Both the position numbers and the translations under genes were made by a program. The notes beneath the pieces are model-generated. The model was given only the letters and a program-made list of their open reading frames with translations, was not told the origin of the DNA and did no database searches. A stretch of 64,000 bases of DNA from Limnephilus marmoratus (taxonomy: Eukaryota > Arthropoda > Insecta > Trichoptera > Limnephilidae), in assembly GCA_917880885.1 (NCBI GenBank), contig OU862920.1:43373019-43437018 (forward strand), read 5' to 3'. Of the stretch, positions 46,901-57,574 are shown piece after piece (the stretch's first letter is position 1; every line of letters begins with the position of its first letter).

Positions 46901-49900
46901 TGCCGTCATAACGCTTCAAAAGAATTTCGATAGGAATAGGGGTGCTGGAGAAAAGCAACAGCCTAAATACTATAGCTGTAATAAAGAGTTACACCAGTCC
47001 AGTTGGGGCGGGGTTTTAGTTTTCCGGTAAGTAAGAACATTTATTTCCAACCTAAAAAGGACGATTCTTATTACCTGCCTTTAGAAGAATATGCAAAAAT
47101 ATATATTAAGACATGAGCATTAAACCGTGACCATGACGGTGATAAAATTGCAATCGTTGACCTTAATGCATAAATTAGCAAAGAAAATGTTTTCCTTTCC
47201 CATAAACGAAAATATAGCTAACTTTATATAGCATCACTAATGATAATGTGCACTTTTATAATTACCGTGACATTTCACGATTACGGTACCGTGATGGCAA
47301 AAAAAGGCAGTAAACATAATTTATTTATATACATATGTTCCTTATCACTATAATGCTGCAGCCCTTTCTTACACGTAATGGTGAGACACACAAAATACGT
47401 GTGACTGCTTCCTCCAAAGTACTCCTGTTTTGCGACGGGAATTGTGTTTCATTTTCTTTATACGTGTGAGGGAGATGTATGATAATGATTGCATGTTTCC
47501 TTCGGGGGGGTGCAGGCATACTTTCACCGTTTATCTCATTTTCGATTGTTGTTATTTAAGAAAGAGTTACAACCAATGACGTTATATACTGTAGACGCGT
47601 GGTAGAAATCTCAAAGTGGGAAGTCAACAGCAAGACAATTGCACTGTACTCGATTTCTAGTACTTTAGTACTAAACACCCACGCGTTGAGTAAGGTCGTG
47701 TCCTACCAGTAAGTAAATTGCATAAAAAAGCGCCAAAATTCCTTCTTGTGTGGTGAGAAAATGTTTCCATTACACGGTAAACAGTAGTAAAAGCGAAGGA
47801 ATAACATTTCATTTGTAAATACATGCAAATTACTTATTATTATCGATTATATAAATAATACAATTGTTTTCCGCCCAAAGATTTTATGCGTCATTAGAGA
47901 ACTCAAGGCCTACTAAAGTATAGGCCTGGATGCGCAACAGCCAAATTACAAAGTCGATGCCGTCGCTAAGTAAAATTTACTTTTTATAATAATAATCTAA
48001 TGATTCTTTTGAATTTTTGGAATTCAAACACATTTCAATATTATCCTTGTAAGAAACCAGAGAAACGCAACTGTGGCATCAAAGCAAGTGGGAAAAAATA
48101 TCTTGTGCCTATATATGATGTGTATAATGTTATGTACATCCCTTTGGATCATTAATGATGTGTTTATAAGTAATCATTCTTTGTTTAGGTCATTTCAAAA
48201 TGTCACAGACTTCATATCAATAGGAAAATCCTAAATCATTCAAACCTGCCACGGACATTATAAAGAGAAATAAATTACTGTCCATTTTAATTAAAGTTTC
48301 AATTTTTTTGTTATCACTATTATATTTCATTGATTGTTTATCTTTGATCTGTGAAAAATGAGACACAAAACAATAAAAGTGGGTGACAGCTTAAAAGACA
48401 GTACCACACCACTATACATTATCAATATAAAATCAGTTATTTATTTGTTGCGAAAATATCAAATATTTTAATGCACTGGAAAGCCCGTTACCAATGATAA
48501 TGCGATAGAAGACAAATGGATCTAACTGAAAACAGCAACATTTTGATGTAGACTTAAGAAGAAACCTAAATAAAAAAAATTAGAGTGTGCAATTCACATA
48601 CTGTAGAAGTGAAACCTTCCGAAAACTAAAGTAGACAAGAGTGGGGAGGCTACGAAGCACCGCACAAAGAAGAGACTGATTATACTATCTCATTCTCACG
48701 CAGGCTAAATCCTATAGATGTATGTGTTTGTCTCTTTTTATTATCGCTATTTTTTATTTCATCAAGTTTCAAATCACAACGCTGCCAAAGAAGTTTTCAC
48801 TTCATAAAGAAACAACAGATTTCAATGTAATTCTCTCAAAATAGCAAAGAAAAAGTACCATATTTATAATAAATACAGCGAATTATCAACAACAGAAGAC
48901 TTGAGATGGGAGAATAAGTAATACTGACAAAAACTAACTAACTAACCATCACGCTGTTTCCCCACAGGGGTAGGCAGAGAGGACAGACCGCCAAACAACT
49001 CGATCTTGGCACACACTCCTTGCCTCGCTCACATTCATACATTGTCTCATACATGCTCTTCTATTATTCAAAAAAATTTGTAATGTAAATGTAAGTTGTA
49101 ATATTATTATAAAGTAAAACAGCACCCGGCAACAACCATCCCAGCCACAAAAAAGTATTGATTCATTGGTCACATACACTGCCTTATCAATTGTTCTCAA
49201 TAGCTAGAGGCTACTGTGAATTGGACATTAAAAAAAAATCGGTAAATATTTCTCTATCGAGTCCACGCTCAAAACACACTTTAAAAAATTAAAACAAATT
49301 ATACTAGGTAGATAATGGTTAGAAATAAGTAATTCAGTAACCAGAATTGAAAAATATTCCGTTTTTATTTTTATAATTTTAAAAACGTGAAATGTCATTT
49401 TTCAAGGACCGCCATGTTAATTACGACGATGAAATACGCATTTTTAAAAGAAAAAATCACTTTCTGTCAGTTAGACAATAATAAGTACGAATTGCAACCT
49501 TCGGAAATGATAAATAATGCGTATTGATCATTATTTTGTTCGGTTTCATAAACACGAAAAATCACGTGAGACGTTTGCCATCGTAATTAACAACATGGCG
49601 TTCCTTGAGAAATGACATTTCGCGTTTTTAAAGATAACAAAATAACCCTTAAAATGCAATATTTTTCAATTCCGGTTACTGAATTACTTATTACTAACTG
49701 TAATCTACCTAGTACAATTTGTATAAATTTTTTAAAGTGTGTTTTGAGCGTGGACTCGATAGGGAAATATTTACTAAAAATTCAAAAATCTCAACGTCAA
49801 AGAGGACATCACTAAAATCTTAGCTGCAGTCGAACCGAAATATAAAATAATTAGTTTTTTCTGTGAGATGGACAGTAATATAACGTCATTCATAACTTAC

Positions 49901-51225
49901 GGTCTTCCAATGAACTCTGTAATATAATTTTTTAACTCTCTCAATTTCGACGTAGGTATTTGTTGGGAAATGCATAATTTAATATTAGAGTGAAAGCATG
50001 TTTATAAAATCCTTACCAAACTTTAACATAGCCCTTGACTTCAAAATAACGCGTAAGTGTGTGATGACCTTTCGCTGTTGGACGGAAGTAGTGGTAAGTC
50101 AGTGCATGTGTCAAAATATTCAAATTTGAAGCAAAAGTCTAGGAAGTTTGCGAAATAATTTTTTCCCGTAAATTGTTTTCATGATAAAACTTGGGCGTGG
50201 TAATCCTTTGCAATGACAAACCAAAAAAGTAATTGTTTATGTGTTGGAACATTTCGAAAACTTATAATATCCTGGCAGTACACATCTATCCTGATGATGG
50301 AGACTGGAATTGCTGTCCGAAATGTTGGCTGTAGAAAGAGGTAGTGCATCAAGGCATAATATCCCAAAAATAAATTGTGGTAATTCAATTAAGCAGTTTG
50401 TCAATCAATATAAGTACTTATAATGTTTCTTCATTAAGGAATATTGAATAGAAGGTGGGTTTTTACTTTTTACTGACTAAGCCTACATTACTTCGATATA
50501 TACATTAACTCCAAATCACTGGCAGATGGTTCTAATAATGTGTTTTCAAGGAACCAGTTTCCAAAATAAATGGGTTCATAGTAGTTCCTGCAGGGTTTTG
50601 GTTTTGATCAAATATAAATTAGTGTATTTTTGAGTGAGATTAATATGAATTATGAACCATAATATACCCGAGAATCTTATAATCTTGCTTTCACTCTACC
50701 TATACACCTCAATACTGCCACAGGACAGTTTTTACAATTGATTTTTGTGTATGATTTAAAGAGGAAATGCTCATGGTGGCAATATTTATAATCCTTTTTG
50801 ACAACAACATAGGTTTAGTATTATATTGTAATCTCGTTAAATTTGTTTTAAAGAAAATAATAATGTTTCAAACATCAACAAAAATTAAGCCAATTATCCT
50901 CATAACTTACGTTGGTGCATAACATGATAAAAATGTCTTTAAATACCTACATAAAAATGTCATTGTCTGAACCAATCGCCGAAGCGACAAGAAACCAAAA
51001 ATATGCAAAGATAAGCAATAAACATAAGCAAGTAACAATATGTTATGTACCTAATTGGTTTGGTTACGAATACAGTTAACAATGATGAAATTTGGCAATA
51101 TTATTAATGAACTTACCATTCTGCGAAATCTTCTGTATGTTGCTTTCGATTGTCTGGGACAATTTTTGGAAATCTTGTTGCGAAGCAGGGCCGCTGACAG
51201 CCCTGTCGGAATGTAGTCCCTCCAT
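40840..51225 (-). CDS. Syx7: syntaxin-7-type Qa-SNARE, complete, seven coding exons
   Basis: This is an endosomal/lysosomal t-SNARE (Drosophila Syx7, avalanche). It forms four-helix SNARE bundles driving late-endosome fusion and is anchored by its C-terminus. Coding exons on the minus strand are 51225-51117, 44086-44017, 43039-42880, 42477-42375, 42225-42098, 41772-41617 and 40926-40840 (TGA). They sum to 813 bp, 270 residues, close to the 260-280 of the family. The start MEGLHSDRAVSG leads into DFQKLSQTIESNIQKISQNV and SSMQKMVNQLNSSQDS, the N-terminal Habc domain. The SNARE motif is NITSVNDIFKELGSIIHDQS with the zero-layer Gln at residue 210. The end is KLRKKKLYLIVIVVIIVAIL, a membrane anchor. 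All six introns are GT..AG and join in frame. Orthology to Syx7 rather than Syx13 rests on the QNVSSMQKMVNQLN block and length. Confidence 0.92.
40927..41616 (-). other. syntaxin intron 6 with a SINE-like tail and an old retroelement-like stretch
   Basis: It holds the short element at 40977-41042 and a GC-richer stretch at ~41250-41575. That stretch ends GGAAAGAAGATGATAATGAA, the kind of tail seen on RTE-type LINEs; assignment is weak. Nothing else is recognised. Confidence 0.45.
40977..41042 (+). mobile_element. SINE-like 3' tail, copy 1
   Basis: AGCGCCCTTGAGGTGATTTT, then CACGAAAACGGCGCTATATA and a (ATT)n tail. Collinear copies are at 59747-59815 (+) and 63299-63347 (-). The shared core is GCGC(C/A)CTTGA(G/A)GTGA..CACGAAAA.GGCGCTATA. 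The (ATT)n end is a typical SINE/LINE tail. No tRNA-type head is visible, so only the 3' end is represented. Confidence 0.6.
41617..41772 (-). CDS. Syx7: syntaxin exon 6: SNARE core
   Basis: RNITSVNDIFKELGSIIHDQ, SSVIDSIEANIESSSGHVET, GVEQLRQTSNYQ. This is the diagnostic t-SNARE signature IFKELG..IHDQ..VIDSIEANI with heptad hydrophobics and the ionic-layer Gln in HDQ. Acceptor CTTTTCAG, donor TACCAG|GTACCA, phase 0 on both sides. Confidence 0.95.
41773..42097 (-). other. syntaxin intron 5
   Basis: 325 bp, AT-rich. Nothing is recognised in it. Confidence 0.7.
42098..42225 (-). CDS. Syx7: syntaxin exon 5: linker and start of SNARE helix
   Basis: GNAASELIELESSSGKRREQ, LQMPTEQELKNYEEQEQHVL, ELE. 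The acidic EQEL..YEEQEQHVLELE stretch begins the SNARE heptads. Acceptor TTTTTACTGAAG, donor CTTGAG|GTAAGG (phase 0). Confidence 0.88.
42375..42477 (-). CDS. Syx7: syntaxin exon 4: linker after Habc
   Basis: ATQRTAAQKTNEEVRRHKPQ then QAQKNNRQADPFNL: a polar Gln/Asn/Lys-rich linker between Habc and SNARE helices. Acceptor TTTACAACAG, donor TTAG|GTTTGT (phase 1). Confidence 0.87.
42478..42879 (-). other. syntaxin intron 3
   Basis: 402 bp. Apart from a purine-rich stretch at 42640-42820 nothing is recognised. Confidence 0.7.
42880..43039 (-). CDS. Syx7: syntaxin exon 3: Habc domain core
   Basis: It encodes QQIQNYTEQLARDTSSLLKR, IMTMTLQGPDQRQQKLTRER and LGEEFFSALHVFQ. This corresponds to the syntaxin Hb/Hc helices with the L-x-x-EF-x-x-AL-x-x-FQ signature. 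Acceptor ATTTACAG, donor CAA|GTGAGT (phase 0). Confidence 0.92.
43040..44016 (-). other. syntaxin intron 2 with a LINE family 1 fragment
   Basis: 977 bp. A LINE fragment lies at 43500-43685. The remainder is AT-rich without recognised content. Confidence 0.7.
43500..43685 (-). mobile_element. LINE family 1 fragment (coding part only)
   Basis: Collinear with 33300-33505 of the better copy: CCCGTTCTCATGTGACAAAT, GTGTGTTTC.CGACT, GTGCCGAAGGGAT and GACGCCTG near 43660. Many substitutions and the missing 3' end show it is an old internal fragment. Confidence 0.65.
44017..44086 (-). CDS. Syx7: syntaxin exon 2: Habc helix continuation
   Basis: The acceptor TTTTACAG joins G+TA as Val, giving VSSMQKMVNQLNSSQDSNDI then RNQ. 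The donor CAATT|GTAAGT leaves phase 2. It is 70 bp, too short for ORF-length detection, and is identified by its near match to the syntaxin-7 N-terminal block. Confidence 0.9.
45565..45740. repeat. dispersed AT-rich repeat, copy 2
   Basis: Partner of 36480-36640: GTTTGCGTTCCAAATTTTAA, later AAAACAGTTTTTAGTATTCG, GTTCAGAAATGTTTCATTTA and GTGAAGCGGTAAT align in the same order. The element type is unknown. Confidence 0.45.
46262..46457 (+). mobile_element. retroelement 3' end (family 2) with poly-A
   Basis: AATAGCCAGGTACTTTCCAA, then TCAGCCTCACAACATACCCC, AATTGGGGATGCCATAGTCT, CACTGGC and a 17-base A-run at 46441-46457. A second copy lies at 56895-57055 and a minus-strand scrap at ~52773-52810. 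The poly-A end implies retrotransposition on the + strand. No protein is readable. Confidence 0.65.
49234..49780. repeat. long inverted repeat, ~200 bp arms, ~150 bp spacer
   Basis: The left arm (~49234-49432) runs TCGGTAAATATTTCTCTATC, GAGTCCACGCTCAAAACACA, CTTTAAAAAATT, TAGGTAGAT, AAGTAATTCAGTAACC, GAATTGAAAAATATT, AATGTCATTT, TCAAGGA, GCCATGTTAATTACGA. The right arm (~49577-49780) carries the reverse complement of all of these in order, with a few substitutions. No transposase is present. It is a fold-back MITE or inverted duplication inside syntaxin intron 1. Confidence 0.88.
51117..51225 (-). CDS. Syx7: syntaxin exon 1: start and first Habc helix
   Basis: ATG at 51225-51223 (minus strand) in the context CCATGG. 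It encodes MEGLHSDRAVSGPASQQDFQ and KLSQTIESNIQKISQN. The donor AATG|GTAAGT at 51117/51116 is phase 1. Two bases upstream of the ATG there is an acceptor-like TTCTATTCCACAG (ending 51228), so the 5' untranslated region may be spliced from a non-coding exon. Confidence 0.9.
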
Positions 51226-52169
51226 GGCTGTGGAATAGAAACGGTACTCGAAATCACTGGAGGTTTTCTGCTGCCGTCCTGAAACGGAATTACTAACGGC
51301 GCAAGCAATTAGTCACCAAATTAAGCCTACTACAATAACACCTAGGAATTGCACTCGTATTTCGCATGACACTCCGATGACACTTTGCACTTATCAATAA
51401 AACCATAAACATTAATTCGTCGGAGAAGCATAGACACCGTTCGGCAGATAATTAAATCGTTTATAAAACTGGGATTAGTAGTGCTACTTTTGATCACACC
51501 GCGTTGGTTGGCGGATTTTTTTTTTACGCCTCATATAGGTATTTTTAAATCTTTATATTTTAACAGAAGTAAGACAAACAAACCTGCGTGAGGTATTGCA
51601 TGAATATGAATAGAGCAAGGGGTGTGTATCAAGACCTAGATGTTTGGCGGTTTATCCTCTCTACCCAGCCATGCGGAGAAAACGCGTGATGTAATAAGTA
51701 TGTATGTTTTTCAAAATTCAAACGAACAAAAAAAATACGATTTGATCAACTTAAATTCTTTCAGTGTGTCTGATTTTTTTTATTATATCATCAATGCCCT
51801 GACGGGATTTTACATATTATTTTAAGTTTATACTATTTAGTGCGTATAAAAAAAAACTAAAATCAAAAACATAAATATAATCAATATACATTTAAATGCA
51901 CACACCTCGTGGGTGCATTTAAATCGCAATTTACAACAAATAGAAAGAAAAAAAAAGTTTTTGTCCTGCAGTCGGCATAAAAGATAGTATAATGTAGGTA
52001 TATAATACGTAGGTACATATTATATAATAAAGTACACGATTGAGAAAAATAGAAGAACAGATAGTTTTTACATTGTGGATAATTAAAAAAATATGCAATA
52101 TTTAATGTGACTGTTTCAATAATATGCGCTATTTAAAATGATTTGCCTATAGTAATGTTTTCTTCAATT

Positions 52170-52504
52170 TGGGAGGCGGGAATGGGTACCGCCGCCCCGG
52201 GAACCTTTATTGGATAACCAACACCTCTGCCATAGGTCACCCCAAGTGGTTCGCTACGTTTGGTGATTTAGCAGGGGTGCCCGGGTTCATGGGGTGAGGT
52301 TTGTCTAGGTCTTGAAGGCGGATGACCAGGACATACTGAACCCCAGATTCCTACCCACCCCTTAAACTCTTTTCCTTCCCAGAACTCTCCTCTCCTTCCT
52401 TTCCTTAAAAAAAACCCTCCACACAGCATCCTCAAAGATGACATAGGCCCTGAGGGAAATTATTTTCCTCAGGGCCTCCTGTGTGGAGCTCATGTAAAAA
52501 AAAA
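52170..52504 (+). mobile_element. LINE family 1, 3' untranslated end, plus orientation
   Basis: Runs from GGTACCGCCGCCCCGGGAAC through TCACCCCAAGTGGTTCGCTA to CTCCTGTGTGGAGCTCATGT and poly-A (52496-52504). It is homologous to the minus-oriented copy at 31593-32095. Confidence 0.75.
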
Positions 52505-52878
52505 TGTTATTGTAATATGTATGTACGAAGAGCTGCGGGCGCCTATTACAGGCAATATGCATAACATGAATGTTATCGAGTTTGCAAACCCTTCAGAAAG
52601 CAGTTTTCGTTATTTTTATTTACGATAAAATGATTAACATAACTAATTTAATATAGACATCACAGAATACAGCAAAAGAGTCCCAACTACTCATATTCAG
52701 TGAGACTATGGCTTCCTTATTTGAGGTATGTCGAGAATTGCTTAGAGGCCGAAAATTAAATTAAAAGGAGAAGTGAAAGGAAGGTTGGAAAGTACCTGGC
52801 TATTCACATCTCGTCACTAAACAATCATTGGCTTATTCAAGGAATAAGCCAAATTTCAACAAGGATAAAGTATAAGTA

Positions 52879-53329
52879 TTTTTTTTAATATTAACTCCAT
52901 CACGAAATTAAATTCCTTAGGGCCATCGACCAATAAAGTCACTGGTATATCGATGCTCAGGGCCTATGGGGATGATTGAAGAGGCGTGTGTTGTAGGAGG
53001 AAGGAAAAATCTTTCTGCATCCAAACTGTTGAACTCAAGAAGGAGTCGTAGAAACGACCAGTTCTCGTGATATATAAATAATGTCAACCATATATAAATG
53101 TTAGGCGCGCGTTTCTCGATTATGCATCGGTGCATAAATGACACTAATTCCTCGGAGCATCTTCCATTGACATACAGGTAGAACATGGACAGCATCTGTA
53201 TCTGACTCTTGTGCTCTAAAAAAAGCAATCCGTTTATTAAGACAGGCCACCGAACCGTCCGTTTCTGCTTTGAGTCAATGGAATTTTTTAAGTCTTTTGG
53301 GGCACCAGAAGTGGCTGCCAAACTTATTA
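52879..53329 (-). mobile_element. LINE family 1 fragment, minus orientation
   Basis: The poly-T side at 52879-52887 is followed by TTAACTCCA and TTAGGGCC (3' end). Minus-strand translation gives SGAPKDLKNSIDSKQKRTVR, LEHKSQIQMLSMFYLYVNGR, CSEELVS, matching the reverse-transcriptase end at 33170-33690 with damage. It stops abruptly at GTGGCTGCCAAACTT, where a second LINE begins. Confidence 0.75.
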
Positions 53330-53978
53330 TTTTTTTTTTTTTTTATTAGTAATAGAAGGTACATAAATTACAAATAAATTTTATACAGTAATTAATTACA
53401 TAGTAGATATATTTGATGTACCCCCATAATTAAGCAAGGCTTGTGTGTATGGGGGGGTGTTATTGTATTGCTTTTTATATCATTCAGTTTAAGTTTTCAG
53501 TATAATTTTTAAGGTGAGTTTTAAAATTTTTTATATTGGTATTCATGTTTCTAATTTTTTCTGGTAATGAATTAAAAAATTTTGCTCCGAGATATTTATG
53601 ACTCAATTGTCCAATTTTTTTTTTACATTTTGGAGTGGGAAGTATTGATGTTTGTCTAAGACTTCTGTTATTTTTAAATGGTGCAACTTGATTTTTAATA
53701 TTATCTTTATAAATTTGTAATGTTGCATGATAAAAGTATAATGCACTTAATTTTCTGACCTTAAATTGTTTGAATAAAAGTTCTGACGAATATGAGTAGG
53801 GTTTTTTTAAAATTGTTTTTATTATTAGTTTTTGTGATATGTAAATTGTTTGTGTTTGATTTTTATATGTGCCGCCCCATCCTATAATGCCGTATTGTAT
53901 AATTGATTGACAGAAAGCGAAGTACGTATGTAATGGTGTTTCAAAATATATAGTGGTATGTACAAAACAAATACACAT
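53330..53978 (-). mobile_element. second LINE type, 5'-truncated with poly-A
   Basis: The minus-strand ORF from 53978 to 53484 reads HTYFAFCQSIIQYGIIGWGG, TYKNQTQTIYISQKLIIKTI, LKKPYSYSSELLFKQFKVRK, HKYLGAKFFNSLPEKIRNMN. This is the C-terminal thumb region of a CR1/Jockey-superfamily reverse transcriptase, distinct from family 1. The 15-base T-run at 53330-53344 is its poly-A tail. The ORF is intact for 164 residues, so it is a relatively young fragment. Confidence 0.8.
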
Positions 53979-56044
53979 TTTTTAATTCCGGGCGTTGCTC
54001 GGGATTATTATAGGTTTATGGTAGAGATTTAATGTTAAGAATTCAAGTGTTTCTGAAAACTGGATGTAGTTTTAAGGTGGAAATACGTAATGTTATTGAT
54101 GAGAATTGAATTTTTTTAAAGTATTTGTTTCACTTGATCACGCCGTGTCTTCCTCGAATGTCCTCGACATTTTCCACCATTCACTTTCTTACCATACATT
54201 CTCCTTACACCCCTCTATTCGGTCATCGCATATCATAATTTGATTTGTATGTTCAACCTCTCTCCATGGCTACCAATGTATAATTTTTTGTTTTATGTAA
54301 TTTTTGGCTTCATATTCCTTTCTTATACATTTAATTCACTTATTATGCTGTCACCGTAGAGGTAAAGTCACAATGAGGAAATCCATAATTGGTTTTATTT
54401 TGGCTATATAATACTTATTATGTACTAACTGAAAAAATGTAAACTGTCGATTTCCCGAAAATTAAAAAATAAAAATAAAATAAAATAATCATCGGCCCTA
54501 AGTATGTGTTTTATTTGATTGCACCATGTCTTCTTTGGGCTTCCCTGAATTTTTCTACCTTTTGTTACGTGTTACAATAAAAAAAAAAAACTACAGCACA
54601 TTGTTACTGTAAAAAAAAACTGCACTACGTTGGCTCTAATTCAACTTCGTACCCTTAACATTCCAGTGCAGAGATATTTCGTTAATTCTTCCTCGGGCGT
54701 TCTAAACTTTTTATATCATTCACTACTGTATGCCACATGGTCACTATTAAAAAAACAACATTTATCATATTTAATTCGACTCGTATGTACAAACATAAGT
54801 GCGAGGACAATTTCTTAGATTTTTCAAAAGATTGTACTTTTTACGTATCATTTGAAAATGAAAGGCGAAAAAGATCTTTCCTTTCGGACTCCGACTGGAC
54901 TGGATTTTTTTTTCAAAAAGTGCCTGTATGAGCAAACCTTCTTATATGTTTTCTACGAACCTTGATCTGTGAGCTGTTTTTTATATTTGAGGAAATAAAT
55001 ACGTTATCTACAATTCGAACCTTTATTTGGGCCCATTTTGGGTCAGAGACCAGAGACATTATTGTCTCTTTCTATTTCTACTTTCTGCTTTCTGTTGATG
55101 TGACTGGTGGTATATCTATTATCTATGGGTATCGTGGCATATCAATTATTTATTATCTGTGCTTCTGTGGTGTTGATATGCTGTTGAATTGCGGAGTACA
55201 CTGTTGAGCGTAAATAAAACTCGAATAATAACAGTTATAAATAATATTAGTTTCGCTGTCTTTATCGAGTCTGTCGTGTTTAGCGTTTATGTACTTGTAA
55301 TCTCGCTCCCGAAGTACTGAAGATCCGGAATGAACTAAATCCCCATCGACTGTCTACTGAAGGTATTGTCAATATATGTTTACGAATTTTATAATTTATG
55401 TGTTGTCAGATGTGTACATGTGTAATTTTTAAACAAATATTTCGTGAAATCCTACTTAATAAAATGTGATACGTTTAACTGATGATATGACAAATGATTA
55501 CTCTGTTTCTTACGTCGCATGTACAGAGCTGTCAATCTAAATTTCTCCAGATTTCATTATTTGTCAATTTGATGGCCAGATGAAAATATGTCAGACCCTT
55601 GTGTATTTATTTTTTATTCGACCACGTGGGCAATTCACTATCTTGTCAAGACTTTTGTATATTTCTCGGAAACCCTGAATTCTGTAACTACCTATATTTA
55701 TTTTTATAGTCTCCATAAAACGCCAATACATTACAGAGATTACAAATGTAGAACGCATAAACTTATAATAAATGGGAAATGGTAAAAAAAACACACATAA
55801 ACAAGTAGTAAGCAATAAAGATGGCGGTGATACGATGGTAGTAGTAATAACAAATAGTAGAAGTAAGTACACAACGTGTGTATTTTGATGATTTAACCTA
55901 TTGCCTGTGTTGAGTGATCTCCCTTGTCCTTCTTCCCCTCTTTCTTTCTATTTCTGTCCAAAGCAAGTCTTCTATTAAGCTATCATCAGTTTTCTCTTAG
56001 TTTTGACAGACCCCTTTAGTGGTATTTTAAAAAGCCTTTGTTAT

Positions 56045-57090
56045 TTTTTCTCAAATTTATACACTACCTCCTCACGAGAGGCCCTAAGGAAAATAATTTT
56101 CTTCAGGGTCTATATCATCTTTGGGGACGCTGTGTGAATGTTCTTTTTGAGGAAAGGAAGGAGTGAACTAGTGTTGCAAACTGATTATTGAGAAACACCT
56201 CGCAGGGATTAAATTGGCTCCGTAAGAGCCAATTTATCTGAGTCTCAACGGGATAATACGTCCACCTTCGAACAAATACAACGCTATAACACCGCTAGAA
56301 TAGGCACTTATTAAATGTTCTGCTTCTTTTGGTTGATCTTGACTCCTCTCATTAGCACAAGTTGATGTGAATAAGTTCGCAATTCAAACTTCGCCAAATA
56401 ACACGAACTTGCACTACATACTGCGTTACAATTCCTTTGAACAGTCACGACGCGTAACGTTTCTACGATTGGTGATTGATAACTGCATTATCACTATCGC
56501 ACACATTTTTACATACCTCGTTCCTAGATACGGTACCTACCCACAGTGCGAATCCAAGACTAGTTGAAATTCTGGCCGCTACACTTGACAAAGAGAATGC
56601 ACCCATCGAGACACAATTAGGCGTAACGAAATAACCAGCATATTAAAGATACAGTATGCATTGTTGTAGGAGCGAGGAAACACAGAGACTGGTAAATCAT
56701 TCTACAGCCTATCTGTTGAACACGCTAATGACTCGTAGAAGAAAGTCATTAGTGTATAAATTTTGGGTGGCTGTTGTCATGTTTCCCTACTGTTCATAGT
56801 TAGCGAAGGGATCAGTGATGCTAGTTCAAAATGGTAGATACTCTCAGTATCGCCGTGGTGAAAGACCACCATTCAGAATCTTGGTTTAGGCATGTTTGGC
56901 GATTAAATCGAATAGCCAGGTACTTCCCCACCGTCCTCTTTCAAATCCGTCTCTTTTCCGCCCCCAATACTTTAGCCTCACAACGTACTCCAATTGGGGA
57001 TGCCATTGTCTCACTGACACCACACACACATATGGGTAGGACTCTTGCAATATTCACACAAAAGTATCTGTGGGCCCTGTACATCTGGTC
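56045..57090 (-). mobile_element. LINE family 1 copy split by two inserts
   Basis: 56060-56172 matches the LINE 3' end (GAGGCCCTAAGGAAAATAAT, GACGCTGTGTG, GAAAGGAAGGAGTGAAC). 56656-56830 resumes with TTGTTGTAGGAGCGAGGAAA and ends GATGCTAGTTC. 57060-57090 has AAAGTATCTGTGGGCCCTGT, as at 33667-33686. Between them lie an unidentified ~480 bp block (56173-56655) and a family 2 retroelement fragment (56895-57055). Confidence 0.65.
56895..57055 (+). mobile_element. retroelement 3' end (family 2), copy 2
   Basis: AATAGCCAGGTACTTCCCCA, TAGCCTCACAACGTACTCCA, ATTGGGGATGCCATTGTCTC, ACTGACACC and CTCTTGCAATATTCAC align collinearly with 46290-46440. There is no poly-A here, so this copy is truncated or decayed. 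Confidence 0.6.
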
Positions 57091-57574
57091 ACATGGTTAC
57101 ACCAAGCGTGTCAATGCAAGGCTTGTTGAAAAGATTGCATCCATTGAAGAAGACTAGATTATCTCTGTCCGAAGCAATTTTTTTGTCAGCTATCATCAAC
57201 CTCCATAAGGTTTGGAGTGTCGATGGACCCTCTTCGCCTTGGAGGTATTTTGCAAGTTGTGGTAGCTCTCGGGATATATAACAAAGTGTATAAGAGAGGT
57301 GTTCTGAGATATTTCACACTATTAAGACATCGTTTCTTGCTTTACCCACTCGACTCAAGAATTCTTTCTCATATTTACATCATTGACCTGAGATATTTGA
57401 AGTGTTTTAAAGCTTCTGTTTTGTCATTTTACCAAAACCACTGTTGAAAATGACTTAATGATCTCCATTCCAAGAATATTTTCTTTCTCAACCTGTTGTT
57501 TAGTTGTAAATTTGTGTAAGAAAGGAAAGAGATGCAGATTTTTTTTTTCAATAATTTCAAATTCACTTTGTATT

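Larger units (their letters stand above)
44087..51116 (-). other. syntaxin intron 1, 7.03 kb
   Basis: No gene is supported inside it. Recognised contents: copy 2 of the AT-rich repeat (45565-45740), a retroelement 3' end (46262-46457) and a long inverted repeat (49234-49780). The stretch 44470-44700 is GC-richer (CGGAGGCGGGCCC) but has no domain. Confidence 0.75.

Noticed and set aside
53484..53978. 164-residue minus-strand ORF as a host gene
   Set aside because: It reads as a reverse-transcriptase C-terminal fragment with an adjacent poly-A tail, so it is a LINE remnant.
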